Assembly: GCF_031755915.1 (NCBI RefSeq)
Contig: NC_083379.1
Coordinates: forward strand, 16,477,501-16,541,500
DNA length: 64,000 bases
Source: Ziziphus jujuba
Lineage: Eukaryota > Streptophyta > Magnoliopsida > Rosales > Rhamnaceae
Direction of reading: 5' to 3'
The notes beneath the pieces were generated by a model, which was not told where the DNA came from, made no database searches, and saw only the letters and a program-made list of their open reading frames with translations. This document shows, one piece after another, positions 58,486 to 64,000 of this stretch. Within the stretch, counting starts at the first letter, position 1. Every line of letters begins with the position of its first letter. Both the position numbers and the translations under genes were made by a program.

Positions 58486-59094
58486 TACATCGCGAGATTA
58501 CTAGCTACAAGCTAGCAGGGACTACAGAATAATTGCGATAATCTTAACAATTGACTCTATGTGGATTAATGTTTGGTTTTTCTTTATGGTCAAAATTATG
58601 TTAAGTGTTGATCGATGGGTATCTTTTGGAAATTAAATGTGACATGAATTAAGTTATCAACATGTAAACTATTACTGTTTATCGAGAGAGAGAAAAAAAT
58701 CCTATGATTGCATCCTTTCCTTTGGTTAACTATGGTAGGCAACCTACGTATCAAAGTTTTAAAAATATTCATGTACATAGCTAGGGAGCAGGAGAGAGAC
58801 AATCTGATCATGAAAATTGATATGGAAGGGTTGGTTTTTAATTGCCAATATTATATGCATAAGCGAAAAAAAAAAAAGAAAAAAAAGGGGGCAATCCAGA
58901 TCATTTAGAAAAGTAGCTATTAGTAAAAATAATAATATTACGGAATACTCTCCAGATTCTCTATGATTCAGGAAGGTTGTGTGGGATTTAAGCAATAGGG
59001 GGCTAACTATGTTTTTTTTTGTTTTTTTTTGTTTTTTTTTTTTTGGGTTGGTAAAATGGGGGCAACCTTTTTTTATGAAAAGAAAATGGGGGCC
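57594..59094. other. Spacer with microsatellites, no gene recognised
   Basis: Holds an (ATT)n run (about 57880-57911), a compound (TA)n(GA)n tract (58439-58485) and a T-rich stretch with spaced G (59011-59044). No coding sequence is recognised. Confidence 0.55.
58439..58485. repeat. Compound (AT)n(AG)n microsatellite
   Basis: About 13 AT units lead directly into about 10 AG units. Confidence 0.95.
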
Positions 59095-59102
59095 ACCTAT
59101 GT

Positions 59103-59330
59103 TGTAGAGCATTTAGTAGGAAGCATTGGTAATAATATATAAATGGGACCTCAGGTTCAAATATCACTGTGTAGCGAAAAGTGGGGTGTACGTTTCCATT
59201 TACTTCCCCACTGCCTATGTGATCGGGTGCTCCCACGGGGAGACATTTGGGTCCATGGGCCCACTTCATGTTATAATCTAAAAATCTACACTTTTTGAAT
59301 CCCATTAAAAAATATATATATATATATTCT
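59103..59330 (+). mobile_element. Candidate tRNA-derived SINE remnant
   Basis: GACCTCAGGTTCAAATATCACT (59147-59168) resembles the internal B box of plant SINEs, which derives from the tRNA T-loop. About 40 bp upstream, TAGAGCATTTAGTAGG could be a decayed A box. The body then reads like plant SINE bodies (CTCCCACGGGGAGAC, GGGTCCATGGGCCC). No TSD was found. Confidence 0.4.
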
Positions 59331-62300
59331 TTAAACAAAAAAATAAAATAAAATCGCAGCATAATTTTTTTTTTTCAACATTGTTTTTTCGAGTGTATAT
59401 TTATATCATATAATTATGAGTATCCACTATTTTCTCGAATTAATTATCAAGTACAAGTTTCTAAAAACATATAAATATATACAAAGATAATATAATATTT
59501 TTAATATAAGATTAGAGCATAAATAATATTTTTTTTTTTTAGCTTTTAAATATCATCATGAATTAAAATTTAAAATTGAAAAATGATAAAATATGTAATA
59601 GACTACAAGCTATTACTACTAATGAAGAAAAGAGCAACCTTATGGATGAGCAACCGAAACAGACTGATCAGGGAGCTGTTAATGAAGGAAGAAATAAGCA
59701 ATCGAACCAGTAGAGAATTATCTCCAACAACTCGAACAGTTATCTAAGAAGTCTTTGATAAGTGTTATTAATGTTATCTCATAATTACACGTTACTCATG
59801 GAATGTATGTGTAAGAAGAAACAACTCTTTTTTATTATACTTGAGTAATATTTTTTAAGCAATCATAAGTTTCAACAATATGAATGTGATAATATATTAA
59901 AATCATATTTAGAAAAAATAAATTTTATCAAAATTTAATAATTAATAAATATAATTTTAAATTTCAATATTTGATGTAATTTAAGAGTTGAAAAAGTAAA
60001 TTCTGATATTAAAAATCTGATGTAAATTTGGTTTTATATATATACATATATACATAATAAAGCTCAGGCCATAAGGAAATCCTAGATAAAATTAACATCT
60101 AGAACTTTAATTCTAACCGTTAGATGCGTGGGCGGGCTAAGATTTGAACGCTTTGTATTTTTCTTTATTTATTTATTTTGTGAAATGATATCTACTATAA
60201 TGAGAAAGAAGAAAAGGTGGATTTAGTATCTGTTTGGTAGAGTTTTTTTTTTTAGGTTACAAGCTCTATTTAAAGGACAAAAACTCTTTTGTTAAAAAAT
60301 AAAGATGTTTGGCAAGTCAATAAGCACTTGTCGACAAAAAAAAAAAAGAAAGATTTTTTAAACTGTTTTATAAAAGTTTAAATTTTATACTTTTCTAAAA
60401 AAACTCTTTTTTAAACTTATATGGAAACCAAATAAACATTTAATGCAGTTTTTTTATTTACAACCAAATATTTATTATCTTTTAATAAAAAAAATTTTTC
60501 AAAAAAATTTATTATACAAAATTTTACAGACTAAAATTCTATTTTCATCAACTATACCAAATAGATCCTTATAGAGAGAGAATATGTGTTGGATCATGTG
60601 AATAGAGTTTTAAAACAACTTTAATTTTAGTAGTCCCTTGCATTTAACTGTTAAAATTGGAATCCTAAATGTTAATTTATCCAAAATTCCTTGACCTGAA
60701 CCTTATTGTAAATATATATATATATATATATACATATATATTTATAAGTATACATATAGAGAGTGCAAATGGTATACTTAATTACTCCGGTAACTCTCAT
60801 AAAAAGGAACAAAAAAAAAAATACACAGGTTTCTTTGATGAGTTTGCGTCCCTAAAATTATTATTATTATTATCTTTTTTATATTTCATTACAATTAAGC
60901 ATTCTCTAATTTGGTAATTCCACTTTCCATAATTAAATTTAAAATATTACAATTTAAATTTTTTAAATTTAAATTTTCTATATTTTAATCTAATAAGAGT
61001 TTTTGATAAATGGCATTTAGCATGGGATCTAAATTAAACGGTGTGAAAATGCAAATTAAAATAAAGATTCTAAATTTCAACAAATTAAACCAAATTCACT
61101 TTAATATAGTTGTGAAGTGAGATGTAGCCATTAGGCCATTGTTAAGAAAAAATCCAATTAATTGAACAAAATTTAAAAATTTGTCTTCTTCAGGTAAAAA
61201 AAATAAAAAAAAAATAAAAAAATAAATGAAGCGCATCAAACAAATCAATCTCAGCCTTAAAGCTTGTGCATATAAAAACAAAGATATGATGTGGCCTTAG
61301 TTTTGGGCTGTACCAACGTATCAAAATTTTTATTTTTTATTTTTGACATTTATCAATGTTGAATCCCTAAAATAAGCCGAATGATTTGAACATTGTCGAA
61401 TTGTAATTGTTTCAAACCAAAGGATAAATTGGAAGTAGCCATTCTAGTTTGCACCTTTTACATATGCAAGCTTCTTTATTTTTGAAAAAATATAATTTAA
61501 CATTTTATAGTTAAATTTTAGTTTAATCTAATATGTTTTTTTTTTATTTACAATAATTTTTTTTTTTGATATTTTAAACCTATAATCTTTCAATTACAGG
61601 TGTGAATAGCATATCAACTGAAACATCTATACTTGACAATTTAATCTAATATGTTACTGAAATAGAATTAACTATTAATCAATATATATTATGTTTTAAA
61701 AATAACACTTCTAACACTTAGTTTAATGAAAAAGTCTTAAATATAAATTTGACAAAATTTTCATTAGATCACTTTTTATGTTCAGTAACAAAAAAAGATA
61801 GATTTTTATGAAACTTTTCATATTTAGTTTTTATTAAAATTTTACCAAAGTAATTGTAATTAAACAATGTAAAATATAAGAAAATTTAAATTGTTATCCA
61901 TTTCTATATCATTGGGTCTAAATTGAAAAGTGAGCAGCTAAACTATAATTTCCTAAAACATGAAGAAATAAACAAAAAGTACAAATAGAGATGACTATTT
62001 TGTAATTTACCCATTTAAAAATGACTTACATTAAGTACATATCCATTAATAAGATAACTTGAACCAAGATCTCACATATAAAGAAGTGCAGATATTGCCA
62101 CGCGTCTTCTAACAATACATTATATTCATGTAGTTTTTTTTAATTAATTTCTATAAACCATTTATTATTATACACTATTAAATAAACCAGTATACGTATT
62201 GTTCTGTAAAATATTGTGATAGTGGTATTCCAATTTGTACAACATATCAAATAGAAATAATACAAAATTAAATTAAGTAGAGAGTCAATGGGTCGATCAG

Positions 62301-62414
62301 TGTTTGGAAAGCAAGAAAAAGGAAAAAGAAAACCTAGATCTAGACACAAAAGAAGAGAAAGAGTGATAAATGAAATTTGATCTATCATTAATTCTATTTC
62401 CCAGGAATATAGAG
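59331..62414. other. AT-rich spacer, no gene recognised
   Basis: Low-complexity AT-rich sequence with (TA)n at about 60714-60742. A short non-AT-rich patch (59600-59740) reads NEEKSNLMDEQPKQTDQ in one frame, but it matches no family I know. Confidence 0.5.
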
Positions 62415-62419
62415 ACAAA

Positions 62420-62866
62420 TGTCACATCTCGTGAAAAGGGAATGGAATCCTTAAGGTTTAATTGGAAGACTCTACACTTTCTATGAAGATCCTAGAGAAG
62501 CCCGGAAGATACAAGAAGAACCTAGACTAATGCAGATTGGAATCTCTCTAGAATACTCCATGTAAATATCTTGTACATAACCCTAGAATAATCTAGAACC
62601 CTAACTAGATAGGTGACATTGTACATATCTAGAACCTTATATTTTTGTGATACGTGCCAAGCCCTCTATATAAAGGGTTGGACTCTCATTTGTAACATAT
62701 CCAAGAATTCTAGCAATACAAGTATTCTCCACATTCTCTCAAACTCTCCTACTTCCTACTCTCTTACTCTTAGCTTCCGCATTGTGATAGCTTGTGAGCA
62801 AGGCTTACTTAGCAAGGGAGATGCTAAGTGCCAGACGGGAGTGTTGGAAAAGTTAGGCCCGTGACA
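62420..62866 (+). repeat. 5' LTR of gypsy element C
   Basis: Starts TGTCACATCTCG and ends GCCCGTGACA, giving the inverted TGTCAC/GTGACA ends typical of LTRs. A TATA box TCTATATAAAGG is at 62665-62676; a leader with CT-rich stretches follows. Confidence 0.88.
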
Positions 62867-62868
62867 GT

Positions 62869-62880
62869 TGGTATCAGAGC
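62869..62880 (+). other. Primer-binding site of gypsy element C
   Basis: TGGTATCAGAGC, an exact 12-base match to the initiator-Met tRNA complement, two bases inside the LTR. Confidence 0.95.
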
Positions 62881-62927
62881 CAATTGCTACTCAAGCATAC
62901 TGTTGGTGTAACGTGGAAGTAGACAAG

Positions 62928-64000
62928 ATGATTAGCTTGGAGGTCACCATCAATGTGGAGGGAGCTACCGATGTGCTAGGTCGTGAAGAGCAACGCAACC
63001 CCAATGCGGGGAAGCAGAGGCATAAGTCCAAGTCCAAGGATGTGATGACTGGCGTTGAGTTACGCTTGGAGGAGTATGCTGCTCGAGTACATGAACAATT
63101 TGAAGAGTTGGAGAGTCGCCTAGATGGGCTGAAGTTGGAGGACATTGCCATCAATTAAGCCGTGAGAGGGTTACTCAATGGGCTGGATGATGCCTTACGG
63201 AGGGAGCTCCGCTCGACACGCGACCAATGCATGTGGGAGGTAGCAGATCTTCGTCCCATGTTGGAGAGAGAATTGGATGCTATCCGCACCCAAATGGAGG
63301 AAACGCTGGGCAATTGGGCTCTTTGCAAGAGAGCGGTGGCGTCAGGGACAACCACCATACGCAAGGGGGCCACGAATCAATGTGCCAAAACCCAAGTCCT
63401 ACTCCGGGATAAGGAATGCGAGGGAGCTCAAGAATTTCCTTTGGGGCTAGGAGCAATACTTTGAAGTGATGGGAATTGTGGACGATGCTTCAAAGATTAG
63501 CATTGCCACTCTCTACCTTAACGACACGGCCATGTTATGGTGGAGGAGGAGGCATGGTGACATAGAGTGAGGTACGTGCACTTTTCATATCTTTAATGAC
63601 TTTAAAAAGGATCTAAAAAGGCAATTTTATCCTGAGAATGCCGAGGACGAGGCAAGGAGTCGCCTTCGACGACTCAAGCAAGTGGGCCATATTCGGAAAT
63701 ACATCAAGGAGTTCACCAACTTGGTGTTGGAGATCCCGGACCTATCGGATAAAGACTCCCTTTTCTACTTCATGGATGGACTACAACCTTGGACAAAGAC
63801 GGGGTTGAAGAGGTGTGGAGTACAAGATTTGGCTAGTGCCATTGCGTATGCCGAAGGCTTCATTGACTACTCCAACCAAAGAGACTCTCCAAAGCCAAAG
63901 GAATGGAAAGACAACCATGGAAAAGGTGGGGGAGAACCTAGTAGATCCAAAGAAGATGAAAAGGGAGAAAGTGCACATAAGCCAAAAAACTCAAGGTAGA
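62928..64000 (+). pseudogene. Gypsy element C gag, interrupted
   Basis: The N-terminal part from ATG 62928 (MISLEVTINV) includes a probable coiled coil (LEEYAARVHEQFEELESRL) and ends at TAA 63156-63158. The same frame resumes to about 63340, then a frameshift moves the sequence to the next frame. There VPKPKSYSGIRNARELKNF, YLNDTAMLWWRRR, FNDFKKDLKRQFYPENAEDE and YFMDGLQPWTKT form the plant retrotransposon gag domain. Further in-frame stops occur near 63448, 63568 and 63997. Most are one transition away from a sense codon (CAA to TAA, CGA to TGA). It is not functional as written. Confidence 0.87.

Larger units (their letters stand above)
62420..64000 (+). mobile_element. Ty3/gypsy element C, 5' part (continues past window)
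   Basis: A 447-bp LTR (62420-62866) is followed by a perfect Met-tRNA PBS and gag. The element runs off the right edge, so its 3' LTR and TSD cannot be checked. Confidence 0.88.

Noticed and set aside
59154..59168. Possible tRNA gene (GGTTCAAATATCACT looks like a T-loop)
   Set aside because: No acceptor, D or anticodon stem could be formed around it; a SINE remnant fits better and is listed with low confidence.
59600..59740. Possible exon fragment reading NEEKSNLMDEQPKQTDQ
   Set aside because: It is short, has no start or splice context and matches no known family; composition alone is not enough.
1..64000. CRISPR arrays, operons, phage or plasmid features
   Set aside because: The direct repeats seen are adjacent or explained by LTRs and local duplications, without regular unique spacers. 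Introns, plant transposons and a plant transcription factor show that the DNA is eukaryotic.

Overview
This 64 kb window is plant nuclear DNA, most likely from a eudicot (probably woody, but the species cannot be told from the sequence). It is very AT-rich. It holds one clearly functional gene, an intron-containing homeodomain-leucine zipper class IV (HD-ZIP IV) transcription factor of the ATML1/PDF2 type on the minus strand (coding span 55862-52228, ten coding exons, 725 residues). Most of the rest is decayed transposable elements in AT-rich spacer. No bacterial, organellar, rRNA, CRISPR or intact tRNA signal was seen.

Layout. 1-2710: AT-rich spacer. 2716-6598: Ty1/copia element 1 (minus strand), complete with LTRs and target-site duplication (TSD) ATTAT, but with its reverse transcriptase (RT) deleted. 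6673-6935: MITE-like inverted repeat. 8504-9265: non-autonomous hAT-like element with an 8-bp TSD. About 9700-17990: a three-level nest. An L1-type LINE (minus) was split by Ty3/gypsy element A (11469-17384, minus, TSD CCTTA), whose RT gene was in turn split by a 2.8-kb solo LTR ('LTR-B', 12498-15271, TSD GCTAT). 21171-27920: copia element 2 (plus), nearly full length but broken by stops. 31975-35913: copia element 3 (plus), which has a rare structure, its two LTRs being in inverted orientation and flanked by near-identical 5-bp duplications. 42086-42855: a Cassandra-type TRIM whose LTRs carry 5S rRNA-derived sequence. 43932-47670: a tandem pair of a MITE-like repeat, the first copy split by a second LTR-B solo LTR (44084-47047, TSD ATAAA). 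About 48520-48850: promoter, leader and first exon of an unidentified gene or gene remnant. 52228-57600: the HD-ZIP IV gene and its upstream region, which contains L1-box motifs in a tandemly duplicated segment. 62420-64000: 5' LTR, primer-binding site and broken gag of Ty3/gypsy element C, running off the window.

How it fits together. The HD-ZIP IV gene is the only locus I would expect to make a working protein; its family controls epidermal (L1) identity and binds L1 boxes such as those upstream of it. The elements form a layered insertion history readable from TSDs. Nearly all have lost catalytic residues, and three of the four elements with pol sequence have lost RT sequence through internal deletions. 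Many point changes look like C-to-T/G-to-A decay of methylated DNA.
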